Source: Flavipsychrobacter sp.
Lineage (GTDB): Bacteria; Bacteroidota; Bacteroidia; Chitinophagales; Chitinophagaceae
Direction: 5' to 3'
DNA: 64,000 nucleotides
Assembly: GCA_021155965.1 (NCBI GenBank)
Contig: JAJNBJ010000017.1
Coordinates: 1-64,000 of the forward strand
Each line of letters starts with the position of its first letter. Positions within the stretch are counted from its first letter, which is position 1. The position numbers and the translations under genes are program-made. Shown here one piece after another: positions 1 through 8,220 of the stretch. Under the pieces are notes generated by a model. That model did not search any database, was not told where the DNA came from, and was given only the letters and a program-made list of their open reading frames with translations.

Positions 1-184
1 TGACGGCGCTTCTCACAGCATGACCGTTAACAGCTTCACCAGCTCACCTTCTTCAACAGGTACATTGAGCAGCGGTGGCACACAGACTTTGAACGTAGGT
101 GCTACCCTGAACGTAGCTGCAGGACAGGCTTCCGGCTCTTATACCAACGCAACTGGTGTTCCGGTAACTGTTAACTACAACTAA
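1..184 (+). CDS. DUF4402 family protein, C-terminal end (5' cut by window)
   Basis: The open frame from base 2 to the TAA at 182-184 encodes the last 60 residues of a protein that starts before the window. The end reads GTQTLNVGATLNV, then AGQASGSY and finally VTVNYN. This is the closing beta-strand pattern of the DUF4402 domain (L.VGATL.V...Q..G.Y......VTVNY). DUF4402 proteins are small secreted or outer-surface beta-sandwich proteins of unknown function, common in Bacteroidota and Proteobacteria. A hairpin terminator follows about 40 bp downstream. The family call rests on this tail only. Confidence 0.7.
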   Translation, partial: DGASHSMTVNSFTSSPSSTGTLSSGGTQTLNVGATLNVAAGQASGSYTNATGVPVTVNYN

Positions 185-222
185 TATTAAAAATAGGTGG
201 AATAATAAATGTGTGATTTGAA

Positions 223-250
223 AACGCCCCGGGGATCCGGGGCGTTCTTG
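223..250 (+). terminator. Rho-independent terminator after the DUF4402 gene
   Basis: A perfect 10-bp stem (AACGCCCCGG at 223-232 pairing with CCGGGGCGTT at 237-246) closes a GGAT loop and is followed by CTTGTTGTG. It lies 38 bp after the DUF4402 stop codon and before the metH promoter, so it separates the two transcription units. Confidence 0.8.
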
Positions 251-311
251 TTGTGTTACGCTTATATGAACATTTTAACCCTTCAACCATTTAACCTATT
301 AACCAATGGCT

Positions 312-319
312 TACCTTTG
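312..319 (+). promoter_or_regulatory. Bacteroidota -7 promoter box (TACCTTTG) of metH
   Basis: TACCTTTG matches the TAnnTTTG -7 element of the Bacteroidota primary sigma factor and ends 23 bp before the metH ATG. No good TTG -33 element was found at the expected spacing, so the call rests on the -7 box and its position. Confidence 0.5.
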
Positions 320-342
320 CACCGCTTTTCTAAATATTACAG

Positions 343-3069
343 ATGTCAGGAATAAGGCCTTTTTTAAGATTGAGTGGATTAGAACCATTAGTGGTGCGCC
401 CCGAAACCAACTTCGTGAACGTAGGCGAGCGTACCAATGTTACTGGCTCCAAGAAATTCGCGCGCCTGATACGGGAAAACAAATATGAGGAAGCATTATC
501 TGTAGCCCGTCAGCAGGTGGAGAGCGGCGCACAGATACTGGATATAAACATGGATGATGCACTCCTTGACGGCGTGCAGGCCATGACCACTTTTGTGAAC
601 CTGCTGCAAGCCGAGCCGGATATTGCCAAGATACCCATCATGCTCGACTCTTCTAAATTCCCCATAATAGAGGCAGGGTTGAAGTGTATACAAGGTAAGT
701 GCATTGTGAACTCCATCTCCATGAAGGAGGGAGAAGAGAAATTTATTGAACAAGCGGAGATATGCCGCAGCTATGGAGCATCTGTGATAGTGATGGCATT
801 TGATGAGAACGGACAAGCCGATACTTTGCAAAAAAGAGTCGACATCTGCACACGTGCGTATAAAATACTCACCGAGCAGGTTGGCTTCCATCCTGAAGAC
901 ATCATCTTCGATCCGAACATTTTTGCGATAGCGACCGGTATCGAAGAACATAATAATTATGGTGTGGACTTCATTGAAGCCACACGCATCATCAAACAAA
1001 AAATGCCGCTGACCAAAGTGAGCGGTGGTGTGAGTAATATCTCATTCTCCTTCAGGGGTAATGATGTGGTACGCGAGGCCATGCACAGTGTATTCCTGTA
1101 CTATGCTATTAAAGCAGGTATGGATATGGGCATTGTGAACGCAGGCGCGCTGGTTGTGTATGACGAGATAGAACCGCAACTGCGTGAGTTGTGCGAGGAT
1201 GTTGTGCTGAACCGCAATCCTGATGCAACGGAAAAACTGGTAACCTTTGCCGAAACCGTAAAAGCTAAAGGCAAGGAAGAAAAGAAAGATGATGCATGGC
1301 GCGGTGCGGCAGTTGAAGAGCGCCTGAAGCATGCTTTGGTAAACGGCATTACCGACCATATTGATACTGATACTGAAGAGGCAAGGCAGAAGTACCCCAA
1401 GCCCCTGGATGTGATAGAAGGCCCGCTGATGGATGGTATGAATGTAGTGGGCGATCTTTTTGGCAGTGGCAAAATGTTCCTGCCGCAAGTGGTGAAGAGT
1501 GCGCGTGTGATGAAAAAGAGCGTTGCGTACCTGTTCCCGTTCATTGAAGCTGAAAAAGAAGAGCGCAGGAAGGCACATGAAGCTGCCGGAACAACAAATG
1601 AAGAAGCTGCCGGCGCAGCCAAAATATTAATGGCCACCGTGAAAGGTGATGTGCATGATATAGGCAAGAATATAGTAGGCGTGGTATTGGGTTGTAATGG
1701 CTATGAAGTGATAGACCTGGGAGTGATGGTGCCTGCCGATAAAATATTAGATACCGCAGAAAGAGAAAAAGCAGATATTATAGGCCTTAGCGGACTCATT
1801 ACCCCATCGCTGGATGAGATGGTGCATGTGGCAAAGGAGATGAAACGCCGGGGCATGAAGCAGCCGCTGCTGATAGGCGGTGCCACCACCAGCCGCATGC
1901 ATACTGCCGTGAAGATAGCACCGCAATATGAGGAGGGTATAGTGCATGTGCTGGATGCCAGCCGTAGTGTAACGGTTGCCGGTACATTGCTGAATAAAGA
2001 GCAAAAGGGTGCGTTCTTAGCGGGCATCAACGCTGAATACACCAAGTTACGCGATGATTTTGCGAACAAGAAAACATCGAAGCAATACATTCCTTTTGCG
2101 GGGGCACAAGCTAACGCGAGCAAAATAGACTGGAAAGGCTATACACCTCCCAAGCCTGCATTACTGGGCACAAAAGTTTTTGCTGATTACGACTTATCCG
2201 AGATAAGACAGTACATTGACTGGGGGCCGTTCTTTATTGCGTGGGAGATGAAGGGCAGATACCCGGATATATTAAAAGATGAACACGTAGGTGGCGAAGC
2301 AACAAAACTGTATAATGATGCCAATGCGCTGCTGGACAAAATAATCAATGGAAAATGGCTGACAGCTAAGGGGGTTATTGGTTTCTGGGAGGCCCATAAG
2401 AAGTTCCCGGATACTATAAAACTTAAAGACGAAAGCGGCAAAACAGTTGCGGTATTAGAAATGCTGCGCCAGCAGGTGAAGAAAGCTGCAGACCAGCCAA
2501 ACTTCTCGCTTGCTGACTTTATAAAACCCTGCTCGGAAAAAGGACCTAATGGTGAGCATACACCTGATTATTTGGGTGCATTTGCGGTGAGTATACATGG
2601 CATAGAACCACACCTGCAAAAGTTTGTTACCGACCACGACGATTATAATAAGATAATGCTGCAGGCACTGGCTGACCGTCTTGCCGAAGCTTTTGCCGAA
2701 GTATTGCACAAACGTACAAGAACGGAATTCTGGGGGTATGTGAAGGATGAAACCCTATCGGCAGAAGACCTGGTGAAAGAAAAATACCAGGGCATACGCC
2801 CGGCACCCGGCTACCCGGCATGTCCCGACCATACGGAAAAATATAAGTTATTTGACCTGCTGAACGCCACTGAGCATGCAGGTATACAGCTAACAGAATC
2901 ATTGGCCATGTATCCCGGCGCTGCAGTATGCGGCTGGTACTTCAGCCACCCAGATAGCCATTACTTTGGCGTAGGCAAAATATTGGAAGACCAGTTGAAT
3001 GATTATGCAAGCCGCAAAGGCATGAGTATTGAGGAAATGAGCAAGTGGCTGTCGCCTGTATTGGAATAA
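343..3069 (+). CDS. metH: Methionine synthase, cobalamin-dependent, folate/B12/activation part (split MetH)
   Basis: This protein carries out the last step of methionine synthesis, moving the methyl group of 5-methyltetrahydrofolate through cobalamin to homocysteine. At 908 residues it lacks the N-terminal homocysteine domain of the roughly 1,230-residue E. coli enzyme. Residues ~1-300 are the pterin-binding barrel ([13 protein letters not shown]). Residues ~310-600 hold the cap and cobalamin domains, with the B12 motif D436-V-H438-D-I-G whose His is the lower axial ligand. Residues ~640-900 are the AdoMet reactivation domain with [12 protein letters not shown] at 819-830. The missing module is encoded at 40562-41584 on the same strand; the two add up to one MetH. 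The ATG at 343 follows a TACCTTTG box and gives a normal start to the folate domain. Confidence 0.95.
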   Translation: MSGIRPFLRLSGLEPLVVRPETNFVNVGERTNVTGSKKFARLIRENKYEEALSVARQQVESGAQILDINMDDALLDGVQAMTTFVNLLQAEPDIAKIPIMLDSSKFPIIEAGLKCIQGKCIVNSISMKEGEEKFIEQAEICRSYGASVIVMAFDENGQADTLQKRVDICTRAYKILTEQVGFHPEDIIFDPNIFAIATGIEEHNNYGVDFIEATRIIKQKMPLTKVSGGVSNISFSFRGNDVVREAMHSVFLYYAIKAGMDMGIVNAGALVVYDEIEPQLRELCEDVVLNRNPDATEKLVTFAETVKAKGKEEKKDDAWRGAAVEERLKHALVNGITDHIDTDTEEARQKYPKPLDVIEGPLMDGMNVVGDLFGSGKMFLPQVVKSARVMKKSVAYLFPFIEAEKEERRKAHEAAGTTNEEAAGAAKILMATVKGDVHDIGKNIVGVVLGCNGYEVIDLGVMVPADKILDTAEREKADIIGLSGLITPSLDEMVHVAKEMKRRGMKQPLLIGGATTSRMHTAVKIAPQYEEGIVHVLDASRSVTVAGTLLNKEQKGAFLAGINAEYTKLRDDFANKKTSKQYIPFAGAQANASKIDWKGYTPPKPALLGTKVFADYDLSEIRQYIDWGPFFIAWEMKGRYPDILKDEHVGGEATKLYNDANALLDKIINGKWLTAKGVIGFWEAHKKFPDTIKLKDESGKTVAVLEMLRQQVKKAADQPNFSLADFIKPCSEKGPNGEHTPDYLGAFAVSIHGIEPHLQKFVTDHDDYNKIMLQALADRLAEAFAEVLHKRTRTEFWGYVKDETLSAEDLVKEKYQGIRPAPGYPACPDHTEKYKLFDLLNATEHAGIQLTESLAMYPGAAVCGWYFSHPDSHYFGVGKILEDQLNDYASRKGMSIEEMSKWLSPVLE

Positions 3070-3081
3070 ATAAAAAAGAAA

Positions 3082-3750
3082 GTGAGCGCACAAACAATTC
3101 AACATAAAGCAAGTACACAGCCTAAAGGCCAAAAAGTATTGGCGGAAATAATATCCTACATATTTCACCCGGTATTTTTTCCTTTACTGATGGCGCTGGC
3201 GCTGTATGCCATTATACCTGCTGCCTTTGCACATGCGACCGGTAAGCAGGTAGGTTTGTGGTTTATCAGTATTGCATTTACCGGTGTGTTCTTCCCGCTT
3301 TTCAGCATTGCATTGATGAAACCTCTTGGTTTTATCAGCAGCTTTAAAATGGAGACCGCCCGTGAGCGCACTATTCCGCTTATGGCTACCATGATATTTT
3401 ACTTTTGGGTAAGCCATGTATTCAACAACATACCCGGTAATCCTCCGCTGGCATTGAAAGTCTTATTGCTGGGCAACCTTTGGGGTATCATCCTTGTTTT
3501 TCTCATCAATATTTTCACCAAGATCAGCATGCATACATCAATAGCAGGTGGCATGCTCGGTATTGTGTTCGTGCTGATGATGATCGGCCCATCGAATGCT
3601 TTCATTCTACCATTGATCATCGTCGCAATTATTGCTCTTATTATAGGTTGGGCGAGGACCGTACTTGGCGCGCACCAACGTGGCGATATTTGGCTGGGGT
3701 ATATTATCGGCATACTGGTACAGTTAGGCGCATATGTGTACATGAAATAG
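3082..3750 (+). CDS. PAP2-superfamily membrane phosphatase
   Basis: This is a 222-residue integral membrane protein with five to six hydrophobic segments. All PAP2 (type 2 phosphatidic acid phosphatase) catalytic signatures can be placed: K89-x6-R96, then S149-M-H151 in place of the SGH core, then R192-x5-H198-x3-D202. The family removes phosphate from lipid phosphates such as phosphatidate or undecaprenyl diphosphate at the outer face of the inner membrane. The P of KX6RP and the P-G of PSGH are not conserved, so the substrate is unknown. The GTG start lies 12 bp after the metH stop, which suggests co-transcription with metH. Chitinophagales proteins of this type are usually left as hypothetical. 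Confidence 0.7.
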   Translation: MSAQTIQHKASTQPKGQKVLAEIISYIFHPVFFPLLMALALYAIIPAAFAHATGKQVGLWFISIAFTGVFFPLFSIALMKPLGFISSFKMETARERTIPLMATMIFYFWVSHVFNNIPGNPPLALKVLLLGNLWGIILVFLINIFTKISMHTSIAGGMLGIVFVLMMIGPSNAFILPLIIVAIIALIIGWARTVLGAHQRGDIWLGYIIGILVQLGAYVYMK

Positions 3751-3817
3751 TACCTTTTTCCATAGAGCCGAGATGCATTCAAGCTTTATGTAACAGAAAT
3801 CATTTTATCTTTGAAAT

Positions 3818-4234
3818 ATGTCGCAGCAATTTTCTACCGATAAAGCACCGAAGCCGGTTGGCTTGTATCCACATGCAAAGCGCGTGGGCAATCTCCTGTT
3901 TCTTTCGGGCGTAGGCCCACGAAAGGCCGGTACGGACGAAATCCCCGGACTGAAGACCGATAAACACGGTAATTACCTGGAATTTGATTTTGCTGAGCAA
4001 TGCCGCAGTGTATTCGATAATGTGCGGGTGATACTGGAAGAGAGCGGCAGCAGCTGGGATAAACTGGTGGACGTGACGGTTTTCCTGGTGAATATGAAAC
4101 GCGACTTTCATATTTATAATAAAGTTTATGCAGAGTATTTCAAGGATAATCAGCCTTGTCGCACCACTATAGGTATAGAATCCCTACCTACGGCCATAGC
4201 CATAGAGCTGAAATGTATAGCCACTATTGACTAA
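3818..4234 (+). CDS. Rid family (RidA/YjgF) deaminase, 2-aminomuconate deaminase-like
   Basis: This 138-residue protein covers a complete RidA/YjgF fold. The Arg that binds the substrate carboxylate in RidA is R115, within CRTTIGIESLP. The N-terminal part, with YPHAKRVGNLLFLSGVGPR, resembles the subgroup annotated as 2-aminomuconate deaminase in kynurenine and 2-aminophenol degradation more than canonical RidA, which clears 2-aminoacrylate. No other kynurenine-pathway gene is in the window, so the subgroup call is tentative. The ATG is 67 bp after the preceding stop. Confidence 0.8.
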   Translation: MSQQFSTDKAPKPVGLYPHAKRVGNLLFLSGVGPRKAGTDEIPGLKTDKHGNYLEFDFAEQCRSVFDNVRVILEESGSSWDKLVDVTVFLVNMKRDFHIYNKVYAEYFKDNQPCRTTIGIESLPTAIAIELKCIATID

Positions 4235-4286
4235 ATCATAAAAATTAAATAAAAATAATTTTTTAGCCCCTTTTTAAGGCAATCAG

Positions 4287-4318
4287 TTGTTAGTTCCAAA
4301 ATAATAGCAATATTTTTG
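4287..4318 (+). promoter_or_regulatory. Bacteroidota promoter, TTG-N21-TATTTTTG
   Basis: TTG at 4287-4289 and TATTTTTG at 4311-4318 are separated by 21 bp, matching the -33/-7 arrangement of the phylum. The box ends 24 bp before the ATG of the lipoprotein gene at 4343. The interval from 4235 to 4286 is AT-rich and holds nothing else recognisable. Confidence 0.6.
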
Positions 4319-4342
4319 CACCAACTAAAAAAATCATACTAG

Positions 4343-4753
4343 ATGAAAAAACAACTCCTAATACTGGCGGGTAGTGCGCTGATATTCGCGTCCTGCGGTA
4401 GCGAAAACACAGAGAGCAATAATCAGCAGGCTCAGATCGACTCAATTGCTGCCGCAAATGCTGCGTTGCAGGATGAAATAAACAGGAAAAGGAACGATTC
4501 GGCTATTAACGCAATAGCTACTGCAAAGGCTGATTCTATTGCTGCTGCGGATGCCGCCAAAAATAAGAAGACAACAACAAAAACCACAACCAAGACTACG
4601 ACGACAACTACTGAAACCCCTCCACCTCCTCCGCCGCCACCACCAGTACAAACTGTGGGACAGGGCAAACCTAAAATGGGTGGACAACAGCCTACAGAAG
4701 GCAACAAAGAAAGCAACACTGTTGGCCAGGGTAAGCCAAGAATGGGTAAATAG
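4343..4753 (+). CDS. Pro/Thr-rich lipoprotein with VGQGKP repeats
   Basis: This 136-residue protein has a lipoprotein signal (MKKQLLILAG...FASC, lipidated Cys18). Residues ~30-75 are Ala/Asp/Ile-rich with repeated DSIAA and AKADSIAA elements that look helical. A KTTT-type low-complexity stretch follows, then a run of nine prolines, then two copies of the short motif VGQGKPKMG/VGQGKPRMG. This is a helical stalk, a rigid linker and a basic tail, which suggests a periplasmic spacer or peptidoglycan-contacting lipoprotein. No family was recognised. It is monocistronic, lying between its own promoter and a bidirectional terminator. Confidence 0.75.
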   Translation: MKKQLLILAGSALIFASCGSENTESNNQQAQIDSIAAANAALQDEINRKRNDSAINAIATAKADSIAAADAAKNKKTTTKTTTKTTTTTTETPPPPPPPPPVQTVGQGKPKMGGQQPTEGNKESNTVGQGKPRMGK

Positions 4754-4770
4754 AATTTGTACATAATAAA

Positions 4771-4804
4771 AAAAAGAGCGGCTGCAAACACAGCCGCTCT
4801 TTTT
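4771..4804. terminator. Bidirectional terminator between convergent lipoprotein genes
   Basis: A 14-bp perfect stem (4771-4784 with 4791-4804) with loop CAAACA has an A-tract on the left and a T-tract on the right, so it can end transcription in both directions. It serves the + gene ending at 4753 and the - gene ending at 4821. Confidence 0.85.
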
Positions 4805-4820
4805 TATTGAATATCTGGAA

Positions 4821-5309
4821 TTATTTATTTCCTGTAAATGTGCAAGAGTTTGTGCTGGCACCATCTGTGATAGTGTAAGCAACTACTAACTGATTACCGG
4901 TTAAAGTACCAGTGCCGCTAAAAGTAATAGTAGATTGCGTACCGGAGAAAGAAAATGTGTTTGCAGTTGTAATGCTACCGGTAGCTGTGATCACGGGCGT
5001 GTTATTGTAAAGGTTTGTCATAGTAAGCTTTACGTTATCAGAGTTGGTAGCTATGGTTATTGAATAGTTATCTGTGCCAATCGTGCAAATTTCAGAACCT
5101 ATGTATGTACCAATAAATTTATCCCTGCTTTTTGTTTCGCATCTTGTTCCTTCATATCCCAGAACGCAGGTGCAGTTACCACCCGCACATGTACCACCAT
5201 TCTGGCATACAACATCTTTACACTCATCTTTTGTGCATGAGTATAACACCGCGCAAAATGCGCTTAAAGTTAAAAATGCGCTCAGCGCGATGTACTTCAT
5301 TGATTTCAT
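4821..5309 (-). CDS. EGF-like domain lipoprotein (copy 1)
   Basis: This 162-residue predicted lipoprotein has a lipobox ending in LYSC (Cys25). It is followed at once by an EGF-like module with six cysteines (CKDVVCQNGGTCAGG, then CTC, then GYEGTRCE). The rest (~65-162) is Thr/Ser-rich and beta-predicted, with SGTGTLTGNQLVV, typical of lipocalin-like or jellyroll lipoprotein tails. The gene at 5413 is a paralogue with the same plan. EGF-like modules just behind the lipid anchor occur in many Bacteroidota surface lipoproteins; the binding partner is unknown. The TATCTTTG box at 5345-5352 supports the start used. Confidence 0.75.
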   Translation of the reverse strand: MKSMKYIALSAFLTLSAFCAVLYSCTKDECKDVVCQNGGTCAGGNCTCVLGYEGTRCETKSRDKFIGTYIGSEICTIGTDNYSITIATNSDNVKLTMTNLYNNTPVITATGSITTANTFSFSGTQSTITFSGTGTLTGNQLVVAYTITDGASTNSCTFTGNK

Positions 5310-5344
5310 AGATTTGTTTTTAAGTAAATAATAAAAATTTAAGT

Positions 5345-5352
5345 CAAAGATA
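5345..5352 (-). promoter_or_regulatory. -7 promoter box (TATCTTTG) of EGF-like lipoprotein copy 1
   Basis: Read on the minus strand this is TATCTTTG, 35 bp upstream of the ATG at 5309. The paralogue at 5413-5943 has the same box at nearly the same distance. Confidence 0.5.
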
Positions 5353-5412
5353 TACTATAACAGGAAATACTGCAAGCATAAAATTATCATGCCAACTTAT
5401 ATGCTGAAAACA

Positions 5413-5943
5413 TTATTGTTTGGTGAAGCTATGCAACTGGATAGACCTGACTGAGCTGTCAGTAGTACGGAATTCGCTAAGTGTTAATGATGCTGAAACA
5501 TTATTTACCGAGCCGAACCCAGTGAATACTGACGAATCGACAGGAGTAGATGTTACTGTAAACGTAGAACCCTGTGATGTATTGCTGGTAAGGATGATTT
5601 CCATATTGATCAATTTCGGACCGTGATTATTCCATAGCACCTGCATTTTTGTGTAGCTCGTATCGTTATTGCTGACAAAACTGAGTGTATTATTGCTGTA
5701 CAGCCTGCCACTATCATCAGCGCCGCTGCCTTTGTAAACATGCTCATATAGTTTGCGGTATATTATCTCGCAATTCAACCCACCAACACCATTAGGGCAA
5801 AAACAACTTCCTCCGCCGCACTGGCCACCATTGATACAGTTAACCGCTTTGCAGACATCCTTCCTGCACGATGAATATAAGCCGGTGCATACGATACACA
5901 AACCAACAACAACACCCAACAATATAAATTTAATTGATTTCAT
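5413..5943 (-). CDS. EGF-like domain lipoprotein (copy 2)
   Basis: This 176-residue protein is a paralogue of the neighbouring gene at 4821-5309. It has a lipoprotein signal ending in LYSSC and then an EGF-like module (CKAVNCINGGQCGGG, CFCPNGVGGLNCE). The C-terminal ~110 residues are a beta-rich domain that has diverged strongly from copy 1, while the signal and EGF part stayed alike (MKSMKY versus MKSIKF, CKDVVC versus CKAVNC). A tandem duplication with relaxed or diversifying selection on the tail is the simplest reading. The function is unknown; it is probably surface-exposed. Confidence 0.75.
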   Translation of the reverse strand: MKSIKFILLGVVVGLCIVCTGLYSSCRKDVCKAVNCINGGQCGGGSCFCPNGVGGLNCEIIYRKLYEHVYKGSGADDSGRLYSNNTLSFVSNNDTSYTKMQVLWNNHGPKLINMEIILTSNTSQGSTFTVTSTPVDSSVFTGFGSVNNVSASLTLSEFRTTDSSVRSIQLHSFTKQ

Positions 5944-5974
5944 CCTCTTGGCTCTTGGAGTTATAAATATAATT

Positions 5975-5982
5975 CAAAGATA
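5975..5982 (-). promoter_or_regulatory. -7 promoter box (TATCTTTG) of EGF-like lipoprotein copy 2
   Basis: TATCTTTG on the minus strand, 31 bp upstream of the ATG at 5943. A second minus-strand box, TACCTTTG, lies at 6084-6091 and would give a leader of about 140 nt. Confidence 0.45.
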
Positions 5983-6112
5983 GTGTTTTAGCTGAAATGC
6001 CCCGTTGCCAACACTTGCATCTTTAACTGTTTTTTACCGATAATATTGCCCAAAACGCATCAGCGCATACCTACTGCCGGGTGCAAAGGTATTTTCCTAT
6101 TAACTTTATGCC

Positions 6113-7597
6113 ATGAAGCTGCGGCTGCTCCTGATGTTACTTTTCTTCTGCTGGCATTGTTGCGCCAGCACGTATATATATGATTACAATGAGAGTTGCA
6201 GGAAGGCCTACCAAAATTATTTATCGCTACATATACGGGAGGCCCAGGCAAATATTTTACATGAAATAAAAGTAAACCCGTATAACCTGATGGCGGTTTA
6301 TATCTCGGATTATGAGGATTGTATTCAATTACTGCTCAATTGCGACCAGAAAGAATATAAGCAACGGGAAAGCCACCTTGATGAACACATAACCTTGCTG
6401 GAAAAAGGTGATGAAAAGTCTCCCTGGTACCGTTTCTGCAAGGCAGGGGTTTACCTGCGGTGGGCCATCATCAACGTCCGCTTCGGAGAACAACTGAGCG
6501 CTGCCAATAATTTCCGGAAATCGTTTGGCCTGCTGCGCGAAAACCAGCGCCTGCACCCTGACTTTGTTTATAACAACACTTTTGCCGGACTCGAAGAAGC
6601 TGTAGTTGGTTCGCTGCCAGGCAGTTATAAATGGCTGGCATCACTGTTCGGCATGAGGGGCAATGTGAAAAAAGGCACAGAAAAGCTGGGCGCATTTATC
6701 AGCAGCCACACGGCAAACGATCTCATGTATGGCGAAACTGTACTCTACTACCTTTATACCCGGTTTTACCTGCTGCAGGAGCAAAAAGAGGTGTGGGACT
6801 TTTTGGCTGATCCAAACTTCTCTACCAAAAATAACCTGCTGAATAGTTATGTAAAAGCCAATCTTGCACTGGACTACAGGAAGGCAGACGCAGCATTAGA
6901 AACCTTGCGGAGCGCTGCCAAAGACCCTAATTATAGTTCATATCCGGTGTTCGACTACCAGATGGGCGCGGCATTACTCAGCAAGTCGGATACGAGCTGC
7001 ACTTATTATTTCATGCAATACCTGAAAAAGAACAAAAGCGACCTGTATATAAAAGATTGCTGGCAGAAAATGGCATTTGCCTGGTATATAGCCGGTAATA
7101 TGCAAAAAGCACAATACTGCCGCCGACAAATAAAACCGCATGGCGCGGAAAGAATTGATGCAGATAAACAAGCGCAAAAATTTGCAGAGAGCAACAGGTG
7201 GCCAAATGTACACCTGCTGCATGCCCGCCTGCTGATAGAGGGTGGTTATCATAATGATGCATTAGCGATACTTAACACTGTTAAAGTAGCCTCTCTAGTG
7301 GGTACAGCAGATGAGGCAGAATATTACTTCAGGATGGGGAGAATATATGAGGAGTTAGAAAATTACACTATTGCATTACAGCAATACCAGGGCGCTATTA
7401 AAGCGGGCCAGGGAAAGCACGAGCAGTTTGCTGCAAGGGCCGCACTACATATGGGCAAGGTATATGAACGCGCCGGAAAATATGCACAAGCACAAAAAAG
7501 TTATGAAGAATGCCTGGATATGCCGGAACATGATTTCCAGAATTCAATAGACCAGCAGGCTAAAGCGGGGATAAACAGGGTGGAAGTAAGAAATTAA
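6113..7597 (+). CDS. Secreted tetratricopeptide-repeat protein
   Basis: This is a 494-residue protein with a hydrophobic N-terminal signal (MKLRLLLMLLFFCW...). The body is helical, and TPR-like units are clearest near the C-terminus: ~400-430 (AEYYFRMGRIYEELENYT) and ~445-475 (ARAALHMGKVYERAGKYA). Such proteins are scaffolds in the periplasm or at the outer membrane; no partner can be named. The stop codon overlaps the convergent di-iron gene by 4 bp, leaving no room for an intergenic terminator. No enzyme motif was seen. Confidence 0.75.
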   Translation: MKLRLLLMLLFFCWHCCASTYIYDYNESCRKAYQNYLSLHIREAQANILHEIKVNPYNLMAVYISDYEDCIQLLLNCDQKEYKQRESHLDEHITLLEKGDEKSPWYRFCKAGVYLRWAIINVRFGEQLSAANNFRKSFGLLRENQRLHPDFVYNNTFAGLEEAVVGSLPGSYKWLASLFGMRGNVKKGTEKLGAFISSHTANDLMYGETVLYYLYTRFYLLQEQKEVWDFLADPNFSTKNNLLNSYVKANLALDYRKADAALETLRSAAKDPNYSSYPVFDYQMGAALLSKSDTSCTYYFMQYLKKNKSDLYIKDCWQKMAFAWYIAGNMQKAQYCRRQIKPHGAERIDADKQAQKFAESNRWPNVHLLHARLLIEGGYHNDALAILNTVKVASLVGTADEAEYYFRMGRIYEELENYTIALQQYQGAIKAGQGKHEQFAARAALHMGKVYERAGKYAQAQKSYEECLDMPEHDFQNSIDQQAKAGINRVEVRN

Positions 7598-8211
7598 TTC
7601 CTGAGAACTTTACCAATCGCACTGACCCATACCTCAAATAACCTGTTCTCAACCTCGCATATATCTGCTGCCAGCTTTTCCCAGTCGGGGCGAAATTCTA
7701 CTAACATGCGCTGCATTTCTTCAAGATGGCCTTCTTCTTCTGCTATTATTGATTTTACATTCACTTTAGACTTGTGGCGCGTAAGCGCATCCTGGTATAT
7801 GCCATAAAGCATGTCTGCGCGTACTTCTATGGAGTAAGTAACAAGCAGGTATGCGCCATGTTTCAGCGCCCTTCCTTCAAGGCCGAGCTTATTTTTCAGG
7901 TAGCGGCAGGCTTCCACATCCAGCATATTCAGGTAGTGGTAGCTTTCCAAGGGTGCGAGGAGGTAAGGATATGTATAATCGGGACAGCTATCTTTCGCCA
8001 GTTTATCTATCTGCTTTTTCAAATAATAGGCATGGCGCGCTTCTTCGGCTGCATGTTTCAGTACAATGATATTTGTAAGAACAGGATGTTCGTATTTTGA
8101 TATTTTCCGGGCTCCGGTATTCTCCATCATGGAAAGGCTGTTAAGCCATTTCGCATGTACTTCATCTGCCGCTACAATTTTTTCTACAACCGTTTTTAAT
8201 AACTCACTCAT
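7594..8211 (-). CDS. Ferritin-like di-iron protein linked to the biotin genes
   Basis: The 205-residue all-helical protein carries a complete set of ferritin-like di-iron ligands at canonical spacing: E30, E57-x-x-H60 (EEARH), E129 (SIEVRAD) and E159-x-x-H162 (EEEGH). The family covers rubrerythrins, MiaE-type hydroxylases and acyl-ACP desaturase or oxygenase-like enzymes. It starts 9 bp downstream of bioA on the same strand, so it is very probably the third gene of a bioD-bioA unit. No bioC, bioH, bioW, bioI or bioZ is present in the window. A part in pimelate supply or in protecting the Fe-S enzyme BioB are both possible inferences; neither is shown by the sequence. Confidence 0.75.
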   Translation of the reverse strand: MSELLKTVVEKIVAADEVHAKWLNSLSMMENTGARKISKYEHPVLTNIIVLKHAAEEARHAYYLKKQIDKLAKDSCPDYTYPYLLAPLESYHYLNMLDVEACRYLKNKLGLEGRALKHGAYLLVTYSIEVRADMLYGIYQDALTRHKSKVNVKSIIAEEEGHLEEMQRMLVEFRPDWEKLAADICEVENRLFEVWVSAIGKVLRN

Positions 8212-8220
8212 CTAATAATT

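Noticed and set aside
4432..4882. Antisense ORFs opposite the Pro/Thr-rich lipoprotein (Gly- and Val-rich runs)
   Set aside because: They are the complement of the proline and KTTT repeats; the sense frame has a proper lipoprotein signal, promoter and terminator.
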